From positions 26,260 to 90,259 of the forward strand of contig JAZAYU010001092.1 of assembly GCA_038501625.1 (NCBI GenBank): a stretch of DNA of 64,000 nucleotides, in the 5' to 3' direction. A program made the position numbers and the translations under genes. The stretch's first letter is position 1; the number at the start of each line of letters is the position of its first letter. This stretch comes from Corbicula japonica (Eukaryota > Mollusca > Bivalvia > Venerida > Cyrenidae). Shown here piece after piece: positions 1 to 12,600 of the stretch. The notes beneath the pieces were generated by a model that saw only the letters and a list, made by a program, of their open reading frames with translations, did not search any database and was not told the origin of the DNA.

Positions 1-30
1 CAAAATACTGTATTTAACATTATTTTTCAG

Positions 31-93
31 GTACGAAAGTTTGCAAAATACTTTAGCTAAACGTGAACAGGAAAAGGCGGAACTTTTGACCAG
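31..93 (+). CDS. Gene 1 exon: 21-residue coiled-coil module
   Basis: The acceptor is ttttcag and the donor CAG|gtaaaa. The exon is 63 nt with phase 2 on both sides, so exactly 21 residues (three heptads) are added without a frame change. It starts YESLQNTL and ends KAELLTR. Two exons of the same length and phase occur in gene 2 (20501-20563, 21131-21193). Confidence 0.8.
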
Positions 94-2898
94 GTAAAAA
101 CGAAGAAATGAACTAAGTTATTAGTTATATTTACAAGCACCATGAAAACGTGTTATACATACAATGGTAATAAAAACTCATCACTCTCACATAGCTAATA
201 AATAATATTTATTATAATATTTATAAAGACAACAACCAACTTAAAGTAGAACCAATCGATTATCTCGTATGGAACAGTCAGTGGCAAAAAACAAATATCT
301 AATCGAAAATAAGATCTTACAGGCTAATTTTAATTTTAATTGAGCCTTTTCATGGACAGCAACTTAATTTATGAACATTTTTCGCCCGTAAAAGTCTGCA
401 TCACAATGTTTGAGAATACAAAATTATTTTGTGATACTAACTTCACAAATCAATAAGAATTTCTACCAGCACTTTTAAGTGGATTATGAATATCTCTTAT
501 CTTGCTGCCGATTTTCGATTTAGATTATCTCAAATGGCTGGAGCAAACTTGACTAACAACAACCCAAACATTGCCGATCTGAGCGATCCTAATCGTCCTA
601 CAAAACTTAGCGAAATGTACACCGAATTATATGACAACGCATGGACTGATGCTTTTGAAGCCCTGGACAAAAGTGGAAAAGGCGAAAAGGACAAAGAACA
701 AATAAACATACAATTGTTGTTGGAAATTCTTTCTGTTAGTTATGTTTTCGACATAAAATATTAATGTTACAGTCACTTATTTTCCTCTGAATATTGTAGA
801 GGCATTGTAAATTATACCTGGCGACAAAACACTCCATGGGGATAACCTATTTTGATGCAAAATTTGTCTTTAGTTGTTTTTTAAGATATTGAGGCATATT
901 TGAAACGACATTTCATATTGGGATATACTGAATAATATGTAATTTATTCTTAAAAAAATATTTGTCATAGAACCTCCGGCAATCAGATTCATTACTGAAG
1001 TATGGTCAAAGAAGAAAATGCTAAGTGTACCACTAAGTTAGATCCACAACCTCATCATGCTTGCGAATTTGTATTGCACACCTGTGATGATTAGCAGCAC
1101 AAATAAGTTCACAACGATTTCACATATGCCGTAATTGCATGAACTAATTTCTTTCCGAGGCGTCGTTGATCTTTTTGGCAAAATTCTATTTCTTGTCACT
1201 TTATTCTAACCAGACAATCTTTAAAAAGCACATGAAATAAATATTAGGCGGGCATTAATTATATGGTTTAACAAGTAGCGAACGGGGCATGAGAAAGGTT
1301 GGTGCACCATAAAGCATAGTTGATTTTAGTGATTTTCTATTATATATTATTTCAGTGTACACATATGATATTGGTTATCAAATGGAACCAAAATTCCGAA
1401 TTATTGAACATTGATGTAAACTTTGTTTCTGGGCCCCTTCTAAGAGAATTAAGTACTATGGTTTAGATACACTTTGCTTCCTTTTTCAATATTTTTAGGA
1501 ATCATACAAAACCTGCGAGTATGTTTCTATGCGACAGCAACAGGCCATTATGGCTGCACTTACTGACCCGTCAGCAGGTCTAGAAAAAGACCCAAAGGTA
1601 TAGTACTTGTTTGTTTTGATTTTTTTAATTTTTAAATACTAATTTGACGCCTGGAATATTACATTGAAACAATAATGATAAATCTGGTTTACTAAATACA
1701 TCGCACAGCTAATGAATCTGTGTTTTTGAGAAGTCATTTTGCTATTTGGTCAGGCGTTCTTGGTAGGATATGTTTCTAGTTTTTATGTTGTCAAGCGCCA
1801 GCTTTTTTGTTAGGAGTTATAACTTTATTTCTTGACATAATTTGATTAATCATTGTAATGGACAAACAGATACTCTCTATTAACGAGAACTTGATTGAAA
1901 TAAATTACTAATAAGCCAGCAAATGATCCAGAAAACGGAACGACTAAAATTATAACACTGATTTCTTTATGGGCTTTCGTTTGCAAACTTCAGTCGCTGT
2001 GGAGCTTTTCTCAGCTTGATGACAAATCGTCGAAGAAATACATGTATCAGCCTTCAGCACTGCAGTCTAAGGCTGTTACAGACCTGAGAAAACTGTGCGC
2101 TGACGCATTTGTCCCATCATTGCAACTTGTAAGTAAATAATAGAGAAAATATTAAGAACTACTTATGCCGGTACACAGTTTCATATTCTAATAGTTAACG
2201 TCAGTCTTTTGAAGTTTTTTGACACCTGTGTAATCATTTTTATCTGTAAAAAGGAGGAGTTCATTAATTAATATAAACAGTACAACGTAATATTAATAGG
2301 AAAGTAGAAATCCACAGATGCCTAAGGTGAATGATATTAATATGACGATTTCTCGTTTTAAAATGTTACAAAATAAAACAATATTTCCAAGATCATAAAA
2401 AAGCAATAACTTTGAGTTAAGAGGAAACAGGTTATATCTAAGAACACTTTCAGAAATCAGTTGCAAGATTGTGAAAGATTTGAAAGCTTAAAAATTAAAT
2501 TTATAGTAAAGATGTTTTCGTCTTTCTTTTTCTTCAAAAATGTACGATGTTCGAAATAAATCCAGGAAAAAAGAATTTAATTTGTTAAATTTTCATTTCA
2601 GTTCTTTGAAAGAAATTGCTTGAAGGAGAAGGAAAGTGAATGTAAACGCAGTATTTGGTTCGACGAAGGACCGCTGAGAACATACACGACGAAATGTATT
2701 GAGCTGTGCTGGTTCATGCATATCCAAGCACCTCCTGTTCACATTGATCTAACAGGAAAGCCATGTGACAAGTTTAATACAAACAAGTTCAAACAATACA
2801 CAAAAAGTGGGAACAAAATAGACTTTGTGGTATGGCCACCACTGTTACTTCATGAGCAAGGCCCTTTGCTGTCTAAAGGGATCGCTCAGGGAAAGTGA
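31..2898 (+). CDS. Gene 1: Mieap-domain (mitochondria-eating protein-like) protein, 5' partial
   Basis: This is the last part of a multi-exon gene that begins before the window. Exons: 31-93, 524-734, 1499-1597, 2015-2128 and 2602-2898, the last ending in TGA. The first exon encodes three coiled-coil heptads (about 21 residues, ending LLTR). The other four encode the Mieap C-terminal domain (the family of PF16026, recognised from memory). Visible family motifs are NPNIADLSD, ELYDNAWTDAFE, CIELCWFMHIQ, PPVHIDL, KIDFVVWPPLLLHE and the end GIAQGK. Every junction has GT/AG, and phases match gene 2 exon for exon. Vertebrate Mieap/SPATA18 acts in mitochondrial quality control; a similar role here is only inferred. 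The protein sequence of the domain is close to that of gene 2, 22 kb downstream, so the two are recent-looking tandem paralogues. Confidence 0.88.
524..734 (+). CDS. Gene 1 exon: start of Mieap domain
   Basis: The acceptor gatttag precedes a phase-2 start (the split Arg codon AG|A), and the donor TCT|gttagt is phase 0. The exon encodes LSQMAGANLTNNN through LLLEILS, with the diagnostic ELYDNAWTDA. It is 12 nt longer than the matching exon of gene 2 because of a few extra residues near GKGEKDKEQ. Confidence 0.88.
1499..1597 (+). CDS. Gene 1 exon: Mieap domain, second exon
   Basis: Acceptor atttttag, donor AAG|gtatag, 99 nt, phase 0 on both sides. It encodes ESYKTCEYVSMRQQQ and continues to EKDPK. 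The length and phase match gene 2 exon 22397-22495 (ESYRSCKDISSQQK). Confidence 0.85.
2015..2128 (+). CDS. Gene 1 exon: Mieap domain, third exon
   Basis: The donor CTT|gtaagt is clear. The acceptor is placed after gcttttctcag (2014), which has the better pyrimidine tract and gives a length nearer that of gene 2. An in-frame alternative at 1993 would add seven residues. The exon encodes LDDKSSKK through ADAFVPSLQL; the core SALQSKAVTDLRK aligns with SALHSKAVTEMRR of gene 2. Confidence 0.8.
2602..2898 (+). CDS. Gene 1 terminal exon: end of Mieap domain
   Basis: The acceptor tttcatttcag is followed by FFERNCLKEKE. The exon carries the best-conserved block of the domain (CIELCWFMHIQ, PPVHIDL, SGNKIDFVVWPPLLLHE) and ends GIAQGK plus TGA at 2896-2898. 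No canonical AATAAA was found close downstream, so the polyadenylation site is unassigned. Confidence 0.9.
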   Translation, partial: FFERNCLKEKESECKRSIWFDEGPLRTYTTKCIELCWFMHIQAPPVHIDLTGKPCDKFNTNKFKQYTKSGNKIDFVVWPPLLLHEQGPLLSKGIAQGK

Positions 2899-4572
2899 GA
2901 TCTAAAACCAGAATGTTTAATTATGTTTTGTCATTTGAGAAGGTTCATTACTAAGAATTGTTTTTAAATATTTTAATTTGCTTTCTTAAGATTAAGAATA
3001 TAATATTTTATAAGTAACTTAAAAAATCTTTTATCATGAAGATTGAAATATTATACGCAGTTTTGCATGTAAACATATGATAAACGCTTTCTTAACAATA
3101 GAAAGTTTTAAAAAATATTTTTTTTTAAATGAGCAAACAATAATACCTTATGCAGACATTATTATATTTCTATAATTGTTTTCTGAATGAGTTGATGCTC
3201 AAAACATGTAAGCAAAATCTACATTACAGAAAACATATCTGACACTGTATTTGAAAACCCAATTTTGACAATTTGATACTTGTATAAGTCTAATTCTATG
3301 TAAGTGAGGTAGGTGTACACATAACTATAATTAACATCTGTAATAGTTTGAAATGTTGATTCTAGTTAACAATATACAATTTAATATGTTCGGTATATAC
3401 TTGTAATAGTATTAGCGCGTTTTTTTAAATTGAAGATTTTGACAATTTCAAAATTTTATTAAAGTCGGGTCTCTTTTCCTCCTCTACTATCCATAACGCA
3501 GAATCTGACTGAACTGAATTAAAGGTGGTGTCATATTCACTCAAAACGAGAATCATAGTATTGCTAACCAGTCGAAACGAGTACATGTAATATATTAGAG
3601 GAGTTAAACTTTTAGTAACTGGAAATTGTTGCATGCTCGACTAAGATATCTATGTTACCAAATATAAAATGTATAATTATAACTGTGACACTTCACAGCT
3701 GCTTGGAATATTTTAAAAAGGAAGGAATGTACACAAGAAAATTTTGACAGTGTTTTAGCTGGCAGTAAAGTGTTTGAACAAAAACTTTTTTCTGCGGTTA
3801 CTAATATAGAGGGCGATTCCGCGTTTGAATCCAATCTTCCTTCCATGGGATGCGTTGCTAAGACATATGCGACATTACATCGTCGAATACCCACGGTTGG
3901 TTCTGTAATGTCAAGAACGTCAGGAAAATAAAGAAACACGTGGGTATCCTACGGTGCATATTTATCAAAATATCTGATTAGCTCAATTCATTTTGAAAGG
4001 AAAAACGCTCTATTAGCACATGTAAAATGCCTATTTGTGCTTGTATATCCTCTGTGATAAATGATTATATTACCATACAATTAAGAATCGGTTGTGTTAT
4101 TCATTTCTATACTATTACTATATTACTAATTCAAGAATTTACAAGTATTATATGTCGTTTGCTATTTAACCAGATTTGCGGTGTTCTAGGTGTTTTAGTT
4201 TGTTCAACTTTGGGACCAAATAAAACCCACGATGCAGCGTTATTGTAATGCCGAGTGCCTCCAAAATCCATCGTTTGGGAAGGATCGAAATTGTGCTGGT
4301 TTTTTTTGGTTTAAATATTAAATTGCACTTGATCCGGGGCTAGGCGGCGTGCATAGTAATATGAATTTCTATTACTGTCCATACACAGGTTTAATCAAAC
4401 CGAGCCTGCAATATTTTTATATGTGTCGTGTTCGGTAGCTATCAAAGTTCCCTTTTGCTCTATTTTATTGTACTTCGAACTGTATTTTGTAATTAATTGT
4501 GATTCATTATAATAAATGGCGAAAGCTTTTAGTTTATCTAGCGATTAAATGGTTATTACATAGATCACATAG

Positions 4573-4575
<3 letters not shown>

Positions 4576-4627
<52 letters not shown>

Positions 4628-4641
4628 CTCTCTCTCTCTCC

Positions 4642-4701
<60 letters not shown>
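4576..4701. repeat. (TC)n microsatellite
   Basis: A nearly uninterrupted TC dinucleotide tract of about 125 bp with a few single-base interruptions (cata, ccct, cttt). Reading frames through it give Ser-Leu repeats and are not genes. Confidence 0.97.
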
Positions 4702-4702
<1 letters not shown>

Positions 4703-5179
4703 AACGCAGAAGCCGTTAGCTCACTCTTAGAATAGTTAACTTCATAATTTAAATTTTATTTTCGCTCTTACTTACAAAAGAGTAATTGCTTTATTTGCAC
4801 AACATGGTTCAAAAAGGAAGCTCAGTGACTGATATACTTGTTGCTTCATGTGTTTCAATGCGCCATTTTCCTAATTTATTTTAAATATTTTCGTAAATGC
4901 TGGTTATTATTTCCTTTTACAAAATTATCATTTTATGAAAATACAACATGGATGTTGCTGCCCAAGTGGGATAACACTTAATTCATAAAAAACATATTAC
5001 AATTGTTATACAATAACTCAATTTTTTAACAAATGACACGGTGTGCCCGTACCTTCAATAAAAGTACTTCCAAAACTCCCTTTTTATCTGTTTAAATAAC
5101 TATGCATTTCGGTAAAAAAAACTACCAACAGCCCAGTTTAAAATTTAACGAATCGCCGCAAAGTTAGAACTAGTGTAAA

Positions 5180-5583
5180 AAAGTGTGTACCCGCTCTTTG
5201 GCTTTGCAATGCTATTATATTCTTATGTTTTATATGTTTGTCTGCTTTTCATGCAACATTGCTGAGCCGACAAGTGGGTTGAAGTGGTTTCACCAAGACA
5301 ACTTGTATTTGTTTTGTGATATGAGAACCTGTTGGGGCAAGTGTGAGGTTGGTGCACCCTAGAACCTGGTTTAAACCTCCCAGTGGCAATTTGATTTGCC
5401 ACTGACCGTTCCAAGGCGGTAACCCCTCGGGTTCTCATATTTGTTAATTGTTAGTGGTGTCTCTTTTGAAACTGATCATTTTATTAACCATGCTCTCTCC
5501 CTCTCTTCTTCTTGACTGTGTAGGTATGCTGTTTTTTTCTAAATGTGGCGATTCCTGATATGCATATTTCACCTTTGCATACA
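5180..5583 (+). repeat. Dispersed repeat family R, copy 1
   Basis: About 400 bp sharing long near-identical segments with reverse copies at 17405-18280 and 25518-25917, and with weaker copies elsewhere. Landmarks are ctttgcaatg, catgcaacattg, gaggttggtgcaccct, ggtttaaacctcc, tttgccactgaccgttcc, and the end ttcctgatatgcatatttcac. No transposase was seen, so it is non-autonomous; its class is not determined. Confidence 0.8.
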
Positions 5584-6524
5584 GAATTCAAATATACAGT
5601 CAAATCAGTATTAAGCAGCCACCCATGGAAGAGACCAAATTTGGCTGCTTAACACTGGTGGCTGTTTAAGGAAGGTAAAGTTTAGAACAAAATGTCAGTT
5701 TAGGTCTTGTTAATTCCTAGTCTTTTTTGCATTTTCATTTTGGATCGTCTATGCTTCTTAAAAGCAACAGTGGAAACTGTTACTATCTTATTTTTGTTTA
5801 ACGGAGACATTTAATTTTATCGTGAATATACTATTTCACTCAGTGATTAGTGAAGACCGAACTATTAATAAGTTAAGCCTCAAAGATATGGTCGATTGAT
5901 AAGGAGACATGTTAAACCTCTTAACTATAAATACGTGTACTTCACATGTTTATCATTCCAATCGTTGATCGGTTGGTTATCTACCTTTATATTCACCTTT
6001 GTTATCAATGCAATATTACTTCCTTGATTGTTTCACAGAAGTGCTAAATTTTGATTTTTCGAAAATGAGCTATTTACATTAATATTAGGGATTTTTAATT
6101 ACAAGTCACCAACTAAAGGTAATAATTTGTTATTAAAATAATGTATCAATTTTAAATTTAGACTGTTTAAAAATCGAAAGTACCCCGAGTTTTGTTTAAC
6201 ATAACATAGCAACATAGTACTGCATTACTAAATGTGATGGGGCAGCTCATTTAACGTGTGAAAGCACAATATCATGTTACTTTAAAGCAGTTGGGTACTA
6301 CTGAACTTTAGAGGTCATCAAAAAAGAGTAAGATACTGAATAGAGATATAATTACAAAAACAGAGTAATGTGTAAATTACTTATATTACAAACTTTAAAT
6401 GGATATAGTAGTTTCTGGAGTTACATGTTTTACTTAATTATCAAGGAACAATCGGCATTGATTAACAATCAAATACGAAAACACTGTTTTTGTATATTTG
6501 TTAAATAATATGATAATCTAACAG

Positions 6525-6648
6525 GATGTCGAAAACCGGTCAAGGACATAAAACGGATACCTCCAAACTCACTAAGTTGCCACAAATTAACGACGTGAGT
6601 CGCGGCCAAACACCCTCATCTAAATCCGTTGACCGGTCATCGTCACAG
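6525..6648 (+). CDS. Gene 2 exon 1: start codon, disordered N-terminus
   Basis: The acceptor taacag|G is followed directly by ATG (6526), so a non-coding exon upstream is implied. The exon encodes MSKTGQGHKTD through DRSSSQ (41 residues), with donor CAG|gtaatt, phase 0. Gene 3 exon 1 (36728-36842) has the same layout and the same SSQ ending. Confidence 0.82.
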
Positions 6649-9600
6649 GTAATTTCAATATAGTGAAACCTGTAACTGACGTTAAGTTTCTTACTGAGTT
6701 ATATTAGAGTTCACATCTTTTAACTGGTTCGAGACAGCCTTAAAGACAGTCAGAAGAATATTGTGGGTAAGTGTTTTGCCTAAGAATGATCCACTGAAAA
6801 GTTTTTATTTGTTTTCAGAGCATTAATGTTTTAGCGGAATGTTATGAATATTTTCTTTTTAAGTTTAAGAATACATGTACATCCAGATACAATGTGCAAC
6901 CTGTAGAGAATGCGTTAATTTAATACTATCTACATATATATTAAATCAAATCTCTCGATTAAATTAGATAAAGCTTTCAAATAATTTGTTTATCTTCTAT
7001 ATTACCTCTTGTTGCTTTTTCCTGAATATTTAGCTGGTAAAACGACGTACATGTAACGTAAATTTTTTTCTTTATTTCTGATGCTTGATGCAATATTGGT
7101 CTCTATAAGTTAGAGTTACTTCAGTGATCAAATTTTAAAATAAAATCCGCCATGTTGTCTTGTCTCTCAGACCAATGTTGAAGAAGCAAAAAGTAGAGAT
7201 CAGACCTGTTTCTAAAAAAAAGTTAAAATGAAAACTGTTTATTTCTGTTTGAAAATGACATCTGAACCTTAAACGACTGTTGTTAAAAGCCTACCGGTGT
7301 CAATCAAATACTTATTTTAGATCTCTAAAGACAATTAATACATTTCCTGAATTATAAGCACTGGGTATATTCTTTATTATCTATCTTCTTTTCTTAATGA
7401 TAGGTAAAGTGTTATATTAACAGCGGAAGGAAATGAAGCTCTTCTTAACCTTGACCGACTCAAAGGCTGACAATCACATCAAGTATTCGAAATTTAACGA
7501 ATTTATTTTGTTCGAACGAATGCATTAGTTTCTACTGAATCGTTCATATACATGCATAACGTTAAACTGACAGCGAAAGGAAGTTACGAAATTTTAAATA
7601 TTTGTTGATTACATGTACATTACAGCTTGAAAAAGACGTTGTTACATTGTCACGTATTTAGCTTAATAAATAAAGAGGTTCTTCGTCAAGAACTTTAAAC
7701 TATGATGAACAAAAACATTAAAACATCAAACTCTTTCGTTTGTGTTCATTGTCACGTAGTAAGCTTAATAAATAAAGAGGTGCTTCGTCAAAATACTTTA
7801 AACTATGGCATTCTTAAATATTAACAGGAAAAATTCGACATTGTGCAGTTAACCGAATATGGAATATACAATGTTAGTCATTCCATTTAGGGACTCGATG
7901 TTGGCTATGTTTGTTTACTTACAGTGAATATTCCAAATCAGTTAAGGCCCGGTCACACCACCCGAACGTTGCTGGAGCGTTCCTTGAACGGTAGGGAGGT
8001 CGACCAAACGCTCGTCACCGCTGTCAAAATGGAAAAAATCGAATACACGGGCGTTTGTTTAGCGGTGCACCGCTGGAGCCGGCGTTTCTTTAGCGTTGGT
8101 TTAGCGGTAGCGAGCGTGAGTATAGAGGTGAAGCGAGCGTTGATATAGCGGCGTTCTGCGCATGCGCGCTTTCGCGAGGCAGGGGTTTAAAGCTTGTTTC
8201 ACCATCAGTTTCTTATACAGTCCATGTTCAGGCCTTCTCAGTATCCACTATATTACCCACACAACCCTGTCTCTCCTTCTCTCTCTTCTCCTTCTGTCAA
8301 CAGCTTGTTGCAATCTGAATAGGTTCTGATTCTGCTGCTGAACTATAGTGCACCAATCATAGCAAGTCTCTCAGCAGCCATGTTGATACAGTTCTACTCT
8401 GTAAATATAGCAAATTACTCAACGGCAGCTCGATTCCAAATGAGCTCCTGGTCTATTTCTCTCCATATTTATAGCCAAATTCTGGTCCCGCTCCCACACC
8501 TTTATACCAACGCCAAACCAAAGTTCATCGCCACCGTGGCTCGCAGCTTCAACGCCCGACACCGTTCCAACAACCCCGTGTCCGCTCTTAAAACGCTTAT
8601 AAGCGCTCCACCAACGTTTTTGCAACGTTAAATCGCCGCCGGGGCAACGCTGGCGAAGCAGCGGTGGTGCAGCTTTCAAGAAATCGGCGTTGGCCTAGCG
8701 GACCCAAGCGTTTACGAACTTGCGTCTAGCAGTGCCAAACTTTGATTGGGCGTTGGTGGAGCGGAGGTGAACTTTGCCGGGGCGGAAAATTTTCCCCTTC
8801 TCACCGCTCGCAATATTTTGTGCAGCTCAAAACTTTCGGAGCGGTAGGAGGACCCCTCGAGAAACATCAGCGGTGGCCGAGCGTATACGGCGTTGCTTTA
8901 ATGGGGGCCAACTTACGATTAACGGTGGTGAACGGTTACGAGCGGTGATGATTTTTTTTCAACGCTCCAGGGACGCTCCAGCAACGTTCGGGCGGTATAA
9001 CCGGGCCTTAAACAACACTGTTTTACGAATTAAAAACTCCCAAGGTCTAGCCTTAGGAACCATTTCTCTAATGTTTGTGTTATTAAAATAATGGCCTTTT
9101 TCGAATTAAAAGTCATGATAAAAGAAGATGTCTTACAAGCTCACATTCAAAATCATATCTTTATACAACTTATACTACATTATTGAAACTTTGTACAGTT
9201 TATAGACGTTAGAAGGATACGTCGTTTTAAGAGTTAATATTTAAGGCACACGCATGCGAACGTGCATTGCTCATACCTCCTTATCTACACTTTTAAAACA
9301 GCTTTCAAACTTATTGCACATAGTTACATGTACCACCGTTTCGCAAGATCGTATGCAAACAATTATCACGTTTACTTTGATAACCTTTTTCCTAAGTGTT
9401 TTACACACAACTGAAGTGAGTTACGCCGAATTTCATAGCTCGTGTACCTCATATATGTAAAGCAAAAGACTTATTTAAAAATAAATAACGAATAGGGCAA
9501 CACTCTGATAAAACGTTGAAAAAAGAAATAAGTTCAATATCAGTATTGTTTCTTATCCATTTTTAACATAGGATAAATATTAATTAAAATATTGATGAAT

Positions 9601-12600
9601 TAATTCAATTTATCGCTCGCAAAATATTTATGCTTACTTAAAATTTGTTCGTGCGAGCATAAAACAAAGCAATCTAACGTTTATGCTCTCTCCTTCTCTC
9701 TTCTTCTTGACTGTGTGTGGAGGCTTTTTTTCTGAATTTTGCAATTCCTGATGTGCATATTTCAACTTTTTTCTAAATGCTGATAAAATTAACCTTTGCG
9801 TTTATATATGTATTTTAGAGAGATCTGATCAACTTTGAAAATATTAAAAAGGCAGCGAAAGCAATCGAGTTGCAGTTAACTGGAGACAAACATTATCACT
9901 TCACAAGCAACTTAAAAAACTTGGATGAAGCAATAGTCAATGTAGGCGTTTTTTTTACTTTGCATCATGAAATTCTTTTCTTGTTAGTGCATCGGTTACC
10001 TATGCAGTTGATAATGTCACCAAGTCATGGGGGTAAATTAATTAAAATAAAAGTTTCGGCAGTTTCGCTGGACTTGAAAATAAGAAAATATTGCATACTT
10101 TATTCTATTGTCTGAGAATATAAATAGTTTAGAAGATGATGCAAAGCAAATCCTCATGACGCAAAGTCCTGCGTTTTGGAGAAACGTAGCATTCAATACT
10201 ATTAAAAATTATCAACAGAAAATGTAGAATGTATTAAATAGAGTAACCTATTTCAAAAACTGTGTTTTTAACACCTATTGCTTTTTCGTGTTGACGAAAA
10301 AAGGAAGTTTTCAAATTGATCTGTTTTCTGTATTTTTATCTCAAGAAATCACCTTTAAATTTATTTAAGAAATGGATATTGGATTGTAAATGTATCATTT
10401 TTCTCCTTTAACAGAAATCATATGAAAAAGCGTTAGCGGTAATAGTGGAGCTGAAAAGGTTTATGCAGCAGCACAAATGTGGAAACAAGGGAAAAGATTT
10501 TATTAAAAGTCTCGAAGATCTTCGTTTACATTTGGTAAAACTATGTCTAAATTTCTGTATTCGAATTATGAGTGTGCTTTGTATAATATGATCGCTTTTA
10601 CTGTATGCAGAGAGTTACATCCTCTATGTAAATTATTATTTGCGCCTTATGTTTGAATCGTGGAGGTAAGGCAATCAATAATAAGTTATACGAGTACGAC
10701 ATACATGTATAATATCAATGCAAGTTTATTAAACAATTTAGAATTTCAAGTCCGATATATAAGAATCAAAATTATTTGTTCTTTACATGGCCAAGAAGAA
10801 AGTCGTGAAGGCGATTATTAGTCATGAAACGTTTTCTATCGTTGTGGCACTAGCACAGTAAAAGGAGGAATAATGGTGTCGTTAACTTATTTAGTACAAG
10901 TCTGTAATAAAGTCGAAGTCCCGTTCTGAAATGAAAGATAAAATATGGAAAGTGAACTTTGAAGATCACCAAACATGCCAAATGCGACACATATAAAATT
11001 ATTGCGGAATCGATTATAATAAGTCTTTTCAAATCTATATACACTGACGTCAACTTGCTTGTAAGTTACTATATTTAATGAAATAAATAGCGAATAAATC
11101 ACATTTTGACTGGGACACAAATATCAGGAATATTTTGACATTTGTCACCTGTTATTTGAATCTTTGAATAAAAATGTTCGTTATAAATTTGCGTTTTAAG
11201 TCTATTAAGTCTTTTTGCAAAATTTTTGTCATGCTTATTTTATTATGGAAAAGACTTTGCAGTATACAACAACAATAACTTGGTTTTTGGAAGGATTTTT
11301 GAGGATATATTTCCGGTCTTGGTGTCATTATATGCTTTGGCTGTGGCTCAGTTATTGGTAATATGAAACACATACCCGTAATATATCCACAGATACTTAT
11401 CAAGAAACCAAATAGCACATAATTATACTTCATTCAAGTTCTTTTTCTGGACAGGTTACTGTTGAACAGGATAATGCTGCAAATTTACTGTAAGTAAAAT
11501 TGAGTTTAAGTAAGATTCTGTATATAGAAACCTAGCTGTAAGTTAACCAGAATGTCAAAGATTTATGAAAACTTAGAGTAATAAGTCGGCCACTAAGGTC
11601 GTACTGATTGAATTCAAATTGATTGATCTCTGGAAGGGCATCGAATACATGAACCTATTATTTCGTTTTACAATGTTACAGGTGGCTGTTTTTGTTTGTC
11701 TTATACATATAATAGTAGGTTGGTCTGGTGGTTGTTCACAAAGGCACAAACACATATACCATTTCTTGTAGTTCGTAGATTAATAAAAAAAGGTAAAATT
11801 TACAAAGAAACCCCAGACACATGAACACACCTTTTTCACACATCGTGTTAAAAAAGGTAATTAAAATTTATTAAGAATACGACCTTTAGCACAAATATTA
11901 CAGGCTATAACTAGGACATAGAGCGTCCTCAGAATTTGAAATTTTACCCGCGGGCTCATTATTCCGGGCCATTTAGGCTGTACTACATGTACAAGACAAC
12001 AAATTAGATCGAAGCGAACATTCTGAACTGAATGAAATTTCTTTCTTATTGGCTTTAAAAAGAAACAAGAAATATCTTTAAAAAAGATAAACGGCGTTGA
12101 TGGAAAAGATTTTTATATATAAGAAAGAAAGAAATAAAGACCGTGCAAAAATTTCGTCTGGTGATAATACGTCGATTAAAGAAGACTGTCTAACATTAAC
12201 TGTACATTCAGTTTCAATAAAATACCTCTTGTAGAGTTAGCACTAATGATGAATAAATGTCATTAAAATACAATAAATGGAAATAATAACAACTTGTTAC
12301 AAGAGCGAAATCTACCAACTTTTACGTAAATTAACTTTAAAAGAAAGTGTCCCTCCCGAGTATTGAACCCGGGGCCTCCGCTTGAGAGGCGAGTGTGATA
12401 ACCACTACACCCAAGGCGTTTTGAATATCTGGACTTGAAATTAACAATCAGTATCAAAGGAACTAGAAAGGAACCAGTAAGAACCAGAAATATCTGCACT
12501 TCTCTGTCGTTTTACACTGTGTATTGTACTCGAGTGTTTACCTGACACCTATGAATATTCCATATAAAATCGTATTTAAGCCATCAATTGACTTAATTGG

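Larger units (their letters stand above)
2899..6524. other. Intergenic region between genes 1 and 2
   Basis: No coding exon could be supported. It holds the gene 1 3' flank, a long (TC)n microsatellite (4576-4701), a dispersed family R copy (about 5180-5583), and a short degenerate repeat near 5600-5670 with alternating ggctgctt/aagcagcc palindromic pieces. The 5' UTR exon and promoter of gene 2 probably lie near the right edge but cannot be placed. Confidence 0.6.
6649..9818. other. Gene 2 intron 1
   Basis: No exon could be supported. It holds a short direct repeat near 7648-7710 and 7747-7806 (aagcttaataaataaagaggt, then cttcgtcaa), the GC-rich TTAA-flanked element at 7946-9007, and a fragment of family R (about 9683-9770) ending roughly 50 bp before exon 2. 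Confidence 0.6.

Noticed and set aside
1994..2014. Alternative acceptor giving seven extra residues (SLWSFSQ) in gene 1
   Set aside because: In frame and possible, but the downstream site at 2014 has a better pyrimidine tract and gives a length closer to gene 2.
4499..4735. Ser/Leu-repeat protein
   Set aside because: Translation of a (TC)n microsatellite.
5223..5438. Frame beginning MRTRGVTALERSV, repeated at 17547-17762
   Set aside because: Both are the same stretch of family R. Different copies break the frame at different places, so no conserved protein is implied.
7924..9091. Cluster of frames on both strands at 8-9 kb
   Set aside because: All lie in the GC-rich TTAA-flanked element; open frames follow from GC content and degenerate repeats.
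12347..12419. Functional tRNA-Glu gene
   Set aside because: Loops resemble tRNA-Glu(CUC), but the ends do not pair as an acceptor stem; listed as tRNA-like only.
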